Assembly (NCBI GenBank): GCA_947179325.1
Contig: CAMXAU010000016.1
Location: 1-60,377, forward strand
Direction of reading: 5' to 3'
Source: an uncultured Bacteroidales bacterium
GTDB taxonomy: Bacteria > Bacteroidota > Bacteroidia > Bacteroidales > UBA932
Length of the DNA stretch: 60,377 nucleotides
The notes beneath the pieces were generated by a model. That model was not told the DNA's origin. It saw only the letters and a list, made by a program, of their open reading frames with translations, and made no database searches. Shown piece after piece: positions 16,730-26,139 of this stretch; within the stretch, counting starts at the first letter, position 1; each line of letters begins with the position of its first letter. The translations under genes were made by a program, and so were the position numbers.

Positions 16730-18415
16730 CTTAGGTATCTTTATTGTCGTGCCAGGGCGTATGCTTGAACCGATTTTGTTGAAATCCATTATATTCTGCG
16801 CGCTGACTCCTGGGTATTTCTTTGCGATTTCGTAAAGTGTGTCACCGTTCTTGACAACGTATGTCGTGTATGGCAAGTTCGGATCTATGGCAGATGCACC
16901 TCCATTCTGTGTGGCTGGCTGCTGCGGCTTGCCTGCTGCTGTCTTACCGGAAGATGAGGTCGCCGAAGAAGTGGATGCAGAAGAAGTGGATGCAGAAGAT
17001 GCCGGGGCACTGTTTCCAGTATAGATGACGAGTCTTTGCCCTACGCGTATTGTGTTGCTTTTCAAGTTATTCCATTTCTTTATCTGTGTGACTGTCACGC
17101 GGTGGCGTGTTGCTATCTTTCCAAGTACGTCCCCGTTCTTTACCTTATAGACAATCCTCTGCCCGTCTCCACCTTCCTTTATCTTCTTGATGTTGACAGG
17201 ACTGAAATATTCATCTGCCTTATATGTATATAGTGAGTCCTCTGCATCAATGAAAGCATTGATATAGCTGAATGGAACCCGGAGGATGTATTCCTTTTCA
17301 TTGCCAGGGACAATGTCATGTCTGTATTGAGGGTTAAGGTTCCTCAGTTCCTGGACAGGTAGACCGATAAGTTCCTCGATCTGCTTGAAATGCAGCATCT
17401 TGTTGATCTTGAACGTATCAACAACCGGTGGCAGTGCGGCAGCCTCAGGCACGATCCCGTGTTCCTTATAATAGTTCATTGTATATAATGCACCGACAAA
17501 CGCAGGGACATAGCCTCTTGTCTCCCTTGGCAGATATGGATATATGTCCCAGAAGGCGCGCCTGCCTCCGCTTCTGCGGATTGCCCTGTTGACGTTTCCG
17601 GCACCGCAGTTGTACGATGCTATGGCAAGATTCCAGTCCCCGAAAATTTCATATGAGTCCTTGAGATACTGTGCTGCAGCCCTTGCAGAAGCTACCGGAT
17701 CCATCCGCTCGTCAACGAACGAGTTGATTGTCAGCCCGTACATCTTTGCTGTGCCGTACATGAACTGCCACATGCCCTTTGCTCCGGCGCGTGAGACGGC
17801 TGTAGGGTTCAGCGCAGATTCTATGACAGCCATGGCCTTCAGTTCCTCAGGGAGATTATATTCATTGAAGATCTCGTCAAATATAGGCATGTAGAATCTG
17901 CAGAGGCCCATTATTGTCCCTATCTTATTTGGCATCTTTTCGGAATAGAGTATGATGTAGTTCCTTACGATGTCGTTATATGGCAGCTGTATGAACGAGT
18001 TCATGTTCTTGATTCTGCGTATATATACAGAGTCAGGGACATTGGACTTGAATCTGACGGAATCCATGTTGTATTCTGCGTCATTGCTCTCGTTTACGCT
18101 CTGGTGCAGGTACCAGATGCTCAGGAGACTGTCCGTAGTCTCTGCCGTATATTCAAAGGAGCCCTTTCTCTCGGATTCTTCATAGATTTCCATTATTTCT
18201 GTGGCCAGGCTGTCTTTCAGGGCCATCTCGGAATTCATCCTTGTGATCTCGGCGCGGAGGGAGTCAATGATTGCAGTGTATCTTGCATTTTCCTTTGCAA
18301 GTTCGCTCTTGGTCTTCTGTGTGTTCTTCTTCTCTTTGGCACTCTGTGCAGAAAGAGGTGCGCCCGCAATAAAAACAGCCGCTGCTGCGACTGAAATGAT
18401 ATTCTTGATATTCAT
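16724..18415 (-). CDS. LysM lytic murein transglycosylase (MltD-like)
   Basis: Cleaves the glycan strands of peptidoglycan in the periplasm. It has 563 residues. The signal peptide ends GAPLSAQS, followed by a coiled stretch (residues about 25-75). The SLT domain at about 175-310 has the catalytic glutamate in AVIESALNPTAVSRAGAKG and continues MWQFMYGTAKMYGL and NLAIASYNCGAGNVNRAI. Two LysM peptidoglycan-binding domains follow (YKVKNGDVLGKIATRH; YVVKNGDTLYEIAKKY), joined by a Ser/Ala/Thr linker partly built from a 15-bp tandem repeat. It is located after parA, parB and DUF5683, a usual Bacteroidetes arrangement, and these genes probably share a transcript. Confidence 0.92.
   Translation of the reverse strand: MNIKNIISVAAAAVFIAGAPLSAQSAKEKKNTQKTKSELAKENARYTAIIDSLRAEITRMNSEMALKDSLATEIMEIYEESERKGSFEYTAETTDSLLSIWYLHQSVNESNDAEYNMDSVRFKSNVPDSVYIRRIKNMNSFIQLPYNDIVRNYIILYSEKMPNKIGTIMGLCRFYMPIFDEIFNEYNLPEELKAMAVIESALNPTAVSRAGAKGMWQFMYGTAKMYGLTINSFVDERMDPVASARAAAQYLKDSYEIFGDWNLAIASYNCGAGNVNRAIRRSGGRRAFWDIYPYLPRETRGYVPAFVGALYTMNYYKEHGIVPEAAALPPVVDTFKINKMLHFKQIEELIGLPVQELRNLNPQYRHDIVPGNEKEYILRVPFSYINAFIDAEDSLYTYKADEYFSPVNIKKIKEGGDGQRIVYKVKNGDVLGKIATRHRVTVTQIKKWNNLKSNTIRVGQRLVIYTGNSAPASSASTSSASTSSATSSSGKTAAGKPQQPATQNGGASAIDPNLPYTTYVVKNGDTLYEIAKKYPGVSAQNIMDFNKIGSSIRPGTTIKIPKL
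16965..16994. repeat. 15-bp tandem repeat in the transglycosylase linker
   Basis: Two exact copies of GAAGAAGTGGATGCA encode the repeated pentapeptide SASTS of the linker between the LysM domains. Such repeats can change copy number by slippage without a frameshift. Confidence 0.8.
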
Positions 18416-18433
18416 ACTTTTTCCTTTATTGTG

Positions 18434-19435
18434 TCAGAATCTTAATCCTATTTTCAGCCCGATGGCGTTATTTTCTATACCGCTGCGTGTCATTGTCGAT
18501 GAATGTATTGCATACGAGTTGTCCGGAGCAATGACTGCCGGTTCAATTTTCAGGGAAATGTCTTCGCTTACCTCAAAATCATGCATATATGCAAAGACAT
18601 TTGCATCAATGACTTGAAGAAGATATACCGCAGCAAGGGCGACAATGGAATAGTCCCTGTACCTTCTATAGACGTCCCTGTAATATTTTGCCGTCTCGCC
18701 AGATACCGGTCCTGTGTATTCCGCACCGCTTGTCGCCTCGTTATGTATTCTCTTGAAACGCTTGTAATTGACGTCATTGGTGTACAGGAAGTGCGCAGAA
18801 GCTATCATTCCGCCCCAATATATCGGGATTTTCCAGTATTCGCCGTTATATGCCTGTCCGAGGCCTGGGAGGATTATGGAGTAGACCGTAGCTCTTCCCG
18901 GATGCGGATGTATGTCCTTCTTGTAGCATGCCATGCCGTCCATAAGCGATGCCCAGTATATGAGTCCGGCCCCGACCATAAGCCATGTTCCTGTATTTTT
19001 GGCCCTGTAGTCTATTTGAGGGTATATCTCTACGTCAAAAGCTCCTTCCGGGATACTTGCCAGGGCTGCCTCATAGCCTCTCCTGGATAGCTTGTACTGA
19101 TGGAGGTAATATCCACCGAAGCCGGCGCATGCCCCCATCCCACCGTATATTACAGGCAGTTTCCAGTAGTCACGGTTGTGTATCTGTGAAAGACCTGGAA
19201 GTACAAGTGAGCCGGCAAACAGGGTGCCTATCCTTACATCCCTTTTATGTGCAACGCCGCCGAACAGCTCCTGGAAGGAAAACATCTTGTCTGATGTGTC
19301 CTTTGAGAATGTTGTGTCGTTCGGCTCATTGTACGTCTGGGTGAAAGCCTCCTCCCTGAACTGGGCATCAGCATTCAGGGAAAATGCCATAAAGGCTGAC
19401 GCCAGAACGGATATGTATATTAGACATTTTTTCAA
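18434..19435 (-). CDS. DUF5683 membrane protein
   Basis: A 333-residue protein with an N-terminal signal peptide (ending SLNADAQ). The middle carries a duplicated motif: PGLSQIHNRDYWKLPVIYGG at about 92 and PGLGQAYNGEYWKIPIYWGG at about 200. Each is followed by hydrophobic segments (CAGFGGYYLHQY; MIASAHFLYT), and a third hydrophobic stretch is DYSIVALAAVYLLQVIDANV. This is the DUF5683 pattern, found in Bacteroidetes next to parAB and a lytic transglycosylase. The function is unknown; the neighbourhood suggests a role in the cell envelope or division. It sits 18 bp before the transglycosylase gene and 38 bp after parB. Confidence 0.85.
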   Translation of the reverse strand: MKKCLIYISVLASAFMAFSLNADAQFREEAFTQTYNEPNDTTFSKDTSDKMFSFQELFGGVAHKRDVRIGTLFAGSLVLPGLSQIHNRDYWKLPVIYGGMGACAGFGGYYLHQYKLSRRGYEAALASIPEGAFDVEIYPQIDYRAKNTGTWLMVGAGLIYWASLMDGMACYKKDIHPHPGRATVYSIILPGLGQAYNGEYWKIPIYWGGMIASAHFLYTNDVNYKRFKRIHNEATSGAEYTGPVSGETAKYYRDVYRRYRDYSIVALAAVYLLQVIDANVFAYMHDFEVSEDISLKIEPAVIAPDNSYAIHSSTMTRSGIENNAIGLKIGLRF

Positions 19436-19473
19436 ATCAGCAAATGATTTTCATGGCATGGTGCAGCCCATGC

Positions 19474-20406
19474 TCAAATTTTAGATTCAGTAATGGCATC
19501 CAGGAACTTCTGTACTTCCTCGTCGGAGTTGAAGTGGATGGTCATCGTCCCTTTTCCTGTCTTGTTCCTCTTGAGGCTGATGTCATTGGAGACATACCTT
19601 CCCATTATTTCGAGGACCCTGCAGTAGTTTTCCGGCAATTCCTGGCTCTGCGCAGGCTTTTTCTGGTCATCTTCACCGCCTGCCATCTTCTTTATCTTCT
19701 CTTCGAGCTGCCTTACAGACAGACCGTTCTTTATGACGAGGTCACAGAGCTTTTCCTGCATTGTGCTGTCATCAATCCCGAGAAGGACCTTTGCATGTCC
19801 TACGCTCAGTATCCCAACCCTCAGGTCGTGCTGCACTTTGTCTGGAAGACGCAGCAGACGCAGATAGTTGGTCACGGATGCACGCTGCTTTCCTACCTTG
19901 GCTGCCATCTGCTCCTGGGTCAGGTTGCACTCATCGATGAGCCTCTGATAGCTCAGGGCCACCTCTATCGGGTCAAGGTCTTCTCTCTGGATATTCTCGA
20001 CAATCGCCATGCCGATCATCTCGTGGTCGTTGGTATCCCTTATATATGCAGGAACCTCTGACATGCCTACAAGTCTGCACGCCCTGAAACGCCTCTCGCC
20101 GCTTATGATCTGGTAGCGTTGAGGTGAAACTTTCCTGACGGTAATAGGCTGTATAAGTCCATAGCTCCTTATGGACTCTGTGAGTTCTTCAAGCTTGCCC
20201 TGGTCAAATAGCATCCTTGGCTGGAACGGGTTTGGCTCAATCATGTCCACAGGGACAAGCATAACTCCTGCGCTTCCTTTCGGCTCTTCTGCCGTGACAA
20301 CGGTCTTGTTTATATATTCAACCGGTTTCCTTATATTTGAAAGGTCTGTCTTCGGGCCTAAAAGTGCGTCAAGGCCTTTACCTAATCCTCTTGGCTGCTT
20401 GCTCAT
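19474..20406 (-). CDS. parB: Chromosome-partitioning protein ParB
   Basis: CTP-dependent DNA clamp that loads at parS and works with ParA to segregate the origin region. The protein has 310 residues. The start MSKQPRGLGKGLDALLG is classic for chromosomal ParB. The N-terminal nuclease-like domain has the C motif region SGERRFRACRLVGMSEVPAY and VENIQREDLDPIEVALSYQ. A helix-turn-helix follows (TQEQMAAKVGKQRASVTNYL), then the RLPDKVQHDLRVGILSVGHAKVLLG segment family. The C-terminal dimerisation region ends VQKFLDAITESKI. Its start overlaps the parA stop by 4 bp. I did not find a canonical parS site by eye. Confidence 0.96.
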   Translation of the reverse strand: MSKQPRGLGKGLDALLGPKTDLSNIRKPVEYINKTVVTAEEPKGSAGVMLVPVDMIEPNPFQPRMLFDQGKLEELTESIRSYGLIQPITVRKVSPQRYQIISGERRFRACRLVGMSEVPAYIRDTNDHEMIGMAIVENIQREDLDPIEVALSYQRLIDECNLTQEQMAAKVGKQRASVTNYLRLLRLPDKVQHDLRVGILSVGHAKVLLGIDDSTMQEKLCDLVIKNGLSVRQLEEKIKKMAGGEDDQKKPAQSQELPENYCRVLEIMGRYVSNDISLKRNKTGKGTMTIHFNSDEEVQKFLDAITESKI

Positions 20407-21182
20407 TGTTGAACTGTTTTATTCTTTTCAAGTATTTCCCTGGCAAAGTTGAGATAGTTGGCCGTTCCGTTTGATATTACATCGTACAGTATTATCGGCT
20501 TGCCGTGCGACGGAGCCTCACTTAGGCGGATATTCCTCTGTATGACAGTCTTGAACACCATGTCACCGAAATGCTCCTTCAACTCGTTTGCCACCTGTGT
20601 GTGAACCCTTGTCCTGCCATCGAACATCGTGATCAGGAATCCCTCTATGGTCAGTCCTGTGTTGATCCCGCCCTGTACGAGGCGGACTGTCTGAAGCAGT
20701 TTGCCAAGTCCTTCCAGTGCGAAGAACTCCGGCTGTACTGGTATAACTATGGAATCCGCTGCTGCCAGTGAATTGACTGTAATCAGCCCAAGTGAAGGCG
20801 AGCAGTCAATTATTATGAAGTCATAGTCATTACGGATAGGGGCGATGGCCTCCTTCAGCACAGATTCCCTGGTGTCGCTGTCAAGCATCTCGATTTCCGC
20901 ACCGACCAGGTTTATATGTGAAGGAATCATCTGGAGATTGGCGATTTCAGTCTGGATAAGAGTGTCCCTGATGTCAATCTCCCCGATCATCACCTCGTAG
21001 AGCGTCCTTTTCTGGTCGTTATCCGGCGAGAAATTCAGACCTGAGGTCGTGTTGGCTTGGGGGTCAGCATCTATGATGAGCACCTTCTTCTCCAGGACGG
21101 CCAGTGAGGCGGCAAGATTGATTGCAGTGGTTGTCTTGCCTACACCACCTTTCTGATTTGCTATTGCAATTACTTTTCCCAT
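20403..21182 (-). CDS. parA: Chromosome-partitioning ATPase ParA (Soj)
   Basis: Deviant Walker ATPase that forms the gradient along which ParB-parS complexes move. The protein has 259 residues. The Walker A' motif is KGGVGKTTTAINLA with both signature lysines (residues about 11-24). The A box after it is VLIIDADPQANTTSGL, and Walker B is DFIIIDCSPSLGLITVN. The switch region VIPVQPEFFALEGLGKL is conserved. It overlaps parB by 4 bp and is the first gene of the parA-parB-DUF5683-transglycosylase series. A minus-strand TAAATTTG box is 30 bp upstream. Confidence 0.97.
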   Translation of the reverse strand: MGKVIAIANQKGGVGKTTTAINLAASLAVLEKKVLIIDADPQANTTSGLNFSPDNDQKRTLYEVMIGEIDIRDTLIQTEIANLQMIPSHINLVGAEIEMLDSDTRESVLKEAIAPIRNDYDFIIIDCSPSLGLITVNSLAAADSIVIPVQPEFFALEGLGKLLQTVRLVQGGINTGLTIEGFLITMFDGRTRVHTQVANELKEHFGDMVFKTVIQRNIRLSEAPSHGKPIILYDVISNGTANYLNFAREILEKNKTVQQ

Positions 21183-21211
21183 CCTTCTGAATTTTTTAGA
21201 CTAAATCTTGG

Positions 21212-21219
21212 CAAATTTA
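21212..21219 (-). promoter_or_regulatory. -7 box of the parAB transcript
   Basis: Minus-strand TAAATTTG fits TAnnTTTG and lies about 30 bp upstream of the parA start. No good -33 box is seen. It is back to back with the promoter of the gene at 21285. Confidence 0.4.
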
Positions 21220-21227
21220 CAAAAAAA

Positions 21228-21258
21228 TTTCTTTCATTCCCTTAATTTGCTACTTTTG
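21228..21258 (+). promoter_or_regulatory. Promoter of the diacylglycerol-kinase-like gene
   Basis: TTTC at 21228-21231, a 19-bp spacer and TACTTTTG at 21251-21258 give a near-consensus Bacteroidetes promoter with the start codon at 21285. Confidence 0.5.
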
Positions 21259-21284
21259 TGAGCTATTTTCATATTACTATTCAG

Positions 21285-22265
21285 ATGGAGCAGATTGACA
21301 ATGTGTGGTTCGCTGTCGTAAACCCTCATGCAGGTGCAGGGAAGACGCTTGATGCCTGGAAGAAGGCTGAGGCTTTGCTGGAGCAGCGCGGAGTTGGCTG
21401 CATATGCAGGACAACAGATTGCAAGTGCCATGCAACGGAGCTTGCCTACAATGCGGCAAATGATGGTGTCCGCAGATTCATTGCAGCAGGAGGGGACGGG
21501 ACTGTACATGAGGTCCTTGACGGTATAATGCATAGTGTCGCTGATTCTGCCATGAAAGGATATCCTGTGGCATTGTCTGAATTCTATCTTGCAGTAATCC
21601 CTATCGGTTCAGGCAATGACTGGATAAAGTCACATGGTATTACAGGCTCGACAGAAGATGTTGTAGATCTGATTGCGTGCGGCTCGTTCGCCCTTCAGGA
21701 TATAGTCAAGGTCAGCCTGCTCGACCAGGAGCGTGGATGTGTGCCATTGAAGACGTCTTATATGATAAATGTAGGCGGGATAGGCTTTGATGCAAGGATA
21801 TGCGAAAGAGTCAATGCGCAGAAGGATGCAGGGAAATCAGGCAGGATGCTGTATGTCAATGCGCTTGCCTCTCTTCTTATGAGCACTGGACATTTCGGTG
21901 CCAAGCTCATCTGTGACGGCAGGACTGTCTATGAGGGGGACTGCCTTTCCATGGCGCTGGGTATCGGACGGTATTCAGGCGGAGGCATGAGGCAGACTCC
22001 AGATGCAGTCCTTGATGACGGGCTGCTTGATATCACAGTTATTCCACATCTGCCAATATTGAGGATAATGCGTGAAGCCTATAAACTGTTCAATGGAAAA
22101 CTGCTGACAATAAATGAGGTTGTAGCGTGCAAGGCCAGGTCTGTGACCGTTGTTCCTTTGGCTTCAGGACCGGAGCCTGTTGAGGTTGACGGAGAAGTGG
22201 TGGGTAAGTCTCCTGTAAGGTTTGATGTGCTTCCTGACCAGATAAATGTCCTGCATGGCAGATAG
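21285..22265 (+). CDS. Diacylglycerol kinase-like lipid kinase (DAGK catalytic family)
   Basis: A 326-residue cytoplasmic lipid kinase of the DagK/YegS family. I start it at MEQIDNVWFAVVNP rather than at the in-frame ATG at 21258, which would overlap the -7 box. The N-terminal domain has VNPHAGAGKT and the nucleotide-binding signature AAGGDGTVHEVLDG. IPIGSGNDWIKSHG follows, and the second lobe includes MINVGGIGFDARI. The C-terminus carries PVEVDGEVVGKSPVRFDVLP, the conserved end of the family. It could phosphorylate diacylglycerol or a related lipid; the substrate cannot be told. It is convergent with priA, which ends 29 bp away. Confidence 0.9.
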   Translation: MEQIDNVWFAVVNPHAGAGKTLDAWKKAEALLEQRGVGCICRTTDCKCHATELAYNAANDGVRRFIAAGGDGTVHEVLDGIMHSVADSAMKGYPVALSEFYLAVIPIGSGNDWIKSHGITGSTEDVVDLIACGSFALQDIVKVSLLDQERGCVPLKTSYMINVGGIGFDARICERVNAQKDAGKSGRMLYVNALASLLMSTGHFGAKLICDGRTVYEGDCLSMALGIGRYSGGGMRQTPDAVLDDGLLDITVIPHLPILRIMREAYKLFNGKLLTINEVVACKARSVTVVPLASGPEPVEVDGEVVGKSPVRFDVLPDQINVLHGR

Positions 22266-22294
22266 CCGGTGGCAGAAAGGATTGCAGCGCGTGT

Positions 22295-24571
22295 TCAGGC
22301 AGGATCTACGTTGACTGCTATATGGCCTGTGTAGTGTTCTGTCCGCTCGAATGAGGATATTGTTGCCAGGATTACCGCCTTGTTGGCAGACAAGGACTTG
22401 TCCTTGTTTATGCTGGCTCTGATTATCCTTATGTTCTCGTCTGCGACCTTGCTGACGAAAGGGCTGAACGGAGGTGTGAATATCATTCCGGATTTCCCAA
22501 AGGCAGCATTGCCAAGTGACTGATGCAGTTTTGCAGACATTCTGTCTGCGCGGCTCTCGTATTTGTCCTTTATAATTATATTGACAATCCTTGTAAATGG
22601 CGGATAGCCGAAAGCCTTCCGCTCTTCAAGCAGTTCGTTGGTGTAGGAGGGAGCGTGTCCGGCAGTAGATGAACTGTCCTGGATGAACTGTCTGTACACC
22701 GGATGGTCAGGCTGGGCCGTCTGTATGACAAACAGGCCTTTACGTTCTCTGCGTCCGCATCTGCCCCGGAATTGTTCAAGTGTCTGGACGGCCCTTTCGT
22801 CCGCCCGGAAGTCCTGTGCTCCGAGAAGGGTGTCGGCCTGGAGGACGGCTACTAGTGTAAGACCTTTGAAATCAAATCCTTTCGCTACAATCTGAGTCCC
22901 GATGAGGATGTCTATCTCTCCTTTGCTGAATCCCTGGATTATGCTGTTTTCCGAACCTCTGCCTTGTGCAGTGTCGCTGTCCAGTCTCGCGATTCTTGCA
23001 TCCGGGAACAATGCAGCTGCCTCCTCTTCGATTTTCTGTGTACCTGCCCCGAGTCCTTTCAGCTCATTACCGCATCTGGGGCAGGGATGGTATGGATGCC
23101 CGTCCGGTGCATAGACGAATGGCATCTGCACATGGTAGCCGCAATAATGGCATTTCATCCTATCGCGGTCCCTATGATAGCTGAGGCTTACATTGCAATG
23201 GGGGCATTTCGGTATATATCCGCATGACGTGCATTGAAGGACAGGGGAGTATGAACGCCTTGTCCTGAGTATCATTACCTGTCCGCCTTCTCTGAGCGCG
23301 TCTTCAATATGTCCTATCAGCTTGCGTGAGAAAGTTCCTGACATGCCGCGTTTTCTCCTTTCAGCGTTCGTGTCAATTATCTCTATGTCGGAATCAAGTG
23401 ACTTATAATACCTTTCTGTCAACCTGACTTCTGTAAATCTTCCGTATCGGCAGTTATAGAGCGATTCGAGTGAAGGGGTAGCGGAGCCGAGTATGATGCT
23501 GCTTCCGGTTATGCCGCTTAGCATAACGGCAGTGTCTCTCCCGTTGTAGCGTGGGGCAGGGGAGTCCTGTTTGTATGAGCTGTCGTGTTCCTCATCTACT
23601 ATTATCAGTCCGAGGTTCCTGTGTGGCAGGAATAGGGCCGAGCGTGTCCCGAGCACAATATATGGCTTCCCGCTTCTTGTCACAGATGCGACTTCACGGC
23701 GGTGGATGGCAGTTTCTGCAGAATGGAATACAGACAGTGTGTCACCGAATATTTCCTGAAGGCGGTATTCCAGCTGCCTGCTGATTGCAATCTCCGGTAC
23801 AAGGTAGAGCACATTTCTGCCTTTGGCCAGGGTGTCTTCTGCAAGCGATGTGTATATTTCTGTCTTTCCGGATCCGGTCACACCGTTCAGCAGTACAGGC
23901 TTGGATTGTGCAAATGCTTCTTTGATCATGGTATATGCTGCCTGTTGAGCATCAGAGAGCACAATTTTTACGGAATCATGCTCTATAGTGCTTTCCGGAA
24001 GCTGCGCATTTACTCCGCCCGGTCTGATTGCTGAAATCTCATCCTGCAGTGCTGACAGTTCTTCCGAGAGCCTGATGATTTCCGACTTCAAGCGCTCCAT
24101 GACGTCTGGACCGTGCTTCCTGCACAGCGAATCCTGTCTCTGCTGGATTCTTTTCGTTATGTTGCCGGACTTCTTTTCAAGCCTGGCAATCTCTTTTGCT
24201 GCTCTCTCTTCCTGGCGGGATGCTTTTCGTGCCAATTTTTCTTCAGAGGATATCTTGCTGGCCGGATATGCTGCCTTGTATACTTCCCCGACTGAGCACA
24301 GATAATATTTCGCGACCTGTCTCCAGAGGGCAATCTCTTCTTCAGTCACTGGTTCAAGCCCGCTTTCTATTCCGGAAATCTCCTTTATCCTGGACGGATT
24401 TGTCTGAGGCTCTATCCCTGTCGCGCTGACAACCCCTGAATATTCTTTTCCCGCGAATTGTACCTTTACCCTCTGTCCTGCTGCAACATCTTGTCCGCAA
24501 ACGAAATAACAAGGCTCCCACTCAAGCTTGAGCGGGAGGATTACACTTATATATGTATGCGTGGAAGACAT
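22295..24571 (-). CDS. priA: Primosomal protein N' (replication restart helicase)
   Basis: 3'-5' DNA helicase that reloads the replisome at collapsed forks. It has 758 residues. The N-terminal DNA-binding domain opens with YISVILPLKLEWEPCYFV. The helicase core has Walker A NGVTGSGKTEIY, the DEAH-type motif VDEEHDSSYKQDSPAPRYN and motif III GSATPSLESL. A zinc-binding insert follows with paired cysteines (CTSCGYIPKCPHC, MKCHYCGYH, CPRCGNELKGLGAGTQKIEE). The second RecA lobe has IGTQIVAKGFDF and QFRGRCGRRERKG, the last in place of the usual RAGR wording. It follows creD on the same strand with an 85-bp gap. Confidence 0.95.
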   Translation of the reverse strand: MSSTHTYISVILPLKLEWEPCYFVCGQDVAAGQRVKVQFAGKEYSGVVSATGIEPQTNPSRIKEISGIESGLEPVTEEEIALWRQVAKYYLCSVGEVYKAAYPASKISSEEKLARKASRQEERAAKEIARLEKKSGNITKRIQQRQDSLCRKHGPDVMERLKSEIIRLSEELSALQDEISAIRPGGVNAQLPESTIEHDSVKIVLSDAQQAAYTMIKEAFAQSKPVLLNGVTGSGKTEIYTSLAEDTLAKGRNVLYLVPEIAISRQLEYRLQEIFGDTLSVFHSAETAIHRREVASVTRSGKPYIVLGTRSALFLPHRNLGLIIVDEEHDSSYKQDSPAPRYNGRDTAVMLSGITGSSIILGSATPSLESLYNCRYGRFTEVRLTERYYKSLDSDIEIIDTNAERRKRGMSGTFSRKLIGHIEDALREGGQVMILRTRRSYSPVLQCTSCGYIPKCPHCNVSLSYHRDRDRMKCHYCGYHVQMPFVYAPDGHPYHPCPRCGNELKGLGAGTQKIEEEAAALFPDARIARLDSDTAQGRGSENSIIQGFSKGEIDILIGTQIVAKGFDFKGLTLVAVLQADTLLGAQDFRADERAVQTLEQFRGRCGRRERKGLFVIQTAQPDHPVYRQFIQDSSSTAGHAPSYTNELLEERKAFGYPPFTRIVNIIIKDKYESRADRMSAKLHQSLGNAAFGKSGMIFTPPFSPFVSKVADENIRIIRASINKDKSLSANKAVILATISSFERTEHYTGHIAVNVDPA

Positions 24572-24656
24572 GCCTGTATCGTGAATCAGTCTGCAAAAAT
24601 AATATATAATTTTGAATGTCCATCTGAAATCAGGTCATGTCTCTGGCTGCCATGCC

Positions 24657-25889
24657 TCAGCTGAGATGCGATTTCCTTGTAAAGTACATGATTGTGCAGA
24701 GAATCATGAACAGTACTGCTGTGCCTGCAAGAAGGGCGTAGGTCTCCATGTTGAGAAGAATGTATACTACGATATAGGTAAGTGCCACAGCGATGGTGGA
24801 GCTGATTGCTGCCTTCCGTTTCATGAAGCCGAAGAAATATCCTCCGAGAGAGCACACAGTAAGTGTAGATGCGATGATATAGGAGATGCTGAATGGAATG
24901 TATTCCGAGACAGACAGCAGTATCAGGTAGAACATGCAGAGTGACAGCCCTGTAACAATGTATTGGACGATGTTGATGTTTGTCTTGGTCAATGTCTCGG
25001 AAAGGAAAAGTGCAGCAAAGATCAGCAATATGACCAGGAACGAGTATTTTATTGTCCTCTCTGTCTGCTGGTACTGGCTTGCCGGGACAATGAAGTCTAT
25101 CCCGAAATATGGCTCATACACGTACATCTTGTTTATTGCGGTTATGCACCACTCTGCGTTGAATCCATTGCCGGTTATCTCGCGTTTGTCCGGCAGAAAA
25201 TCACCGGAAAATCCAGGGGAAGCATATGATGATGACAGCTTGACCCTGTACTTGCTTGCATTCGGGGTGAACCTCAATGATTCTGCTCCCTTGGACTTAA
25301 GCCTGAAGCTGTATCCTATAGGCCTGTCGCTGCATACGTTGTCAAGATTGACATTGAATATGATGCCGTCAGCAGTAATTGCGGAAGGGTCATTGAAGTT
25401 GAAAGGGTGCTCTTTGCCGTCTACTGTCAAGGTGATTTCCTCTCCAATTCCTCTCGTGCTTATCGGCAGAAGGATATTTGCCTGCCTTGATACCTGCTGT
25501 ATATATCTTTCCGGGACCATGAAGGAACCCTTGAACTCAAGGTCTGTGTTGTATACGACAATGTCGTAGATGGACTTGTGCAAAGTCTCCGTTTCAACAC
25601 TGCCGCTGATTTCAACATCGGAAGATTCAATCATGCTGCAGCATGTCTCAGAATTTCCTTCCTTATTTATAATATTGTCTGTTACTTTTATTACAGGAGC
25701 ATGGATATCCTGTCTCCCGCCGTATGAGGAGCAGACTTCTCTGTTTGCCTGCTGGGAGGCATCCCTTCTCTCATCTACAAGGTCGTCTACCATAAAGGCT
25801 GGAATCTGCATGGCGAGCGCGATGATGAAGACAATGATTCCTTTTACCATCAGGGGCATTTCATCGAAAGAATTTTTACTGATTTTCAT
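24657..25889 (-). CDS. creD: Inner-membrane protein CreD
   Basis: Cell-envelope integrity protein of the CreD family, 410 residues. A first membrane helix (VKGIIVFIIALAMQIPAFMV) is followed by a large periplasmic region (residues about 45-280) holding the family segments YDIVVYNTDLEFKGSF and ITAINKMYVYEPYFGIDFI. A bundle of hydrophobic helices makes up the C-terminal third (FLVILLIFAALFLSETL, YIVTGLSLCMFYLILLS, IIASTLTVCSLGGYFFG, and more). In enterobacteria creD is controlled by CreBC; no such pair is here. The divergent neighbour is a LytTR regulator instead, which could be a local regulator. Confidence 0.9.
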   Translation of the reverse strand: MKISKNSFDEMPLMVKGIIVFIIALAMQIPAFMVDDLVDERRDASQQANREVCSSYGGRQDIHAPVIKVTDNIINKEGNSETCCSMIESSDVEISGSVETETLHKSIYDIVVYNTDLEFKGSFMVPERYIQQVSRQANILLPISTRGIGEEITLTVDGKEHPFNFNDPSAITADGIIFNVNLDNVCSDRPIGYSFRLKSKGAESLRFTPNASKYRVKLSSSYASPGFSGDFLPDKREITGNGFNAEWCITAINKMYVYEPYFGIDFIVPASQYQQTERTIKYSFLVILLIFAALFLSETLTKTNINIVQYIVTGLSLCMFYLILLSVSEYIPFSISYIIASTLTVCSLGGYFFGFMKRKAAISSTIAVALTYIVVYILLNMETYALLAGTAVLFMILCTIMYFTRKSHLS

Positions 25890-26139
25890 AACTGTATGGT
25901 TTTAAAGCTGTTGTTGTACGTTTGTGGATACAAAGATGTACATAAAAAACAGCATGGGAAAAGTTTTGGGGACCTCGTTTGTGAAATATGGGCAGACATT
26001 GACGAAACATGCGGAATCCATGACGGATTTTTTCTTGCATGTAAAAGAGTTGCCGGTTTCGTTAAATTTTCTTATGTTCGTTGCTGTAATAATCATTGTG
26101 TCCAGTTCTAATGAAGATAAAATGGGTGGTTACTATAGT

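Noticed and set aside
25924..26139. An N-terminal extension of the LytTR protein with a hydrophobic segment.
   Set aside because: It begins 35 bp from the divergent creD start, leaving no room for a promoter, and its sequence does not resemble LytTR proteins; a promoter-like TATGTTCG occurs within it.
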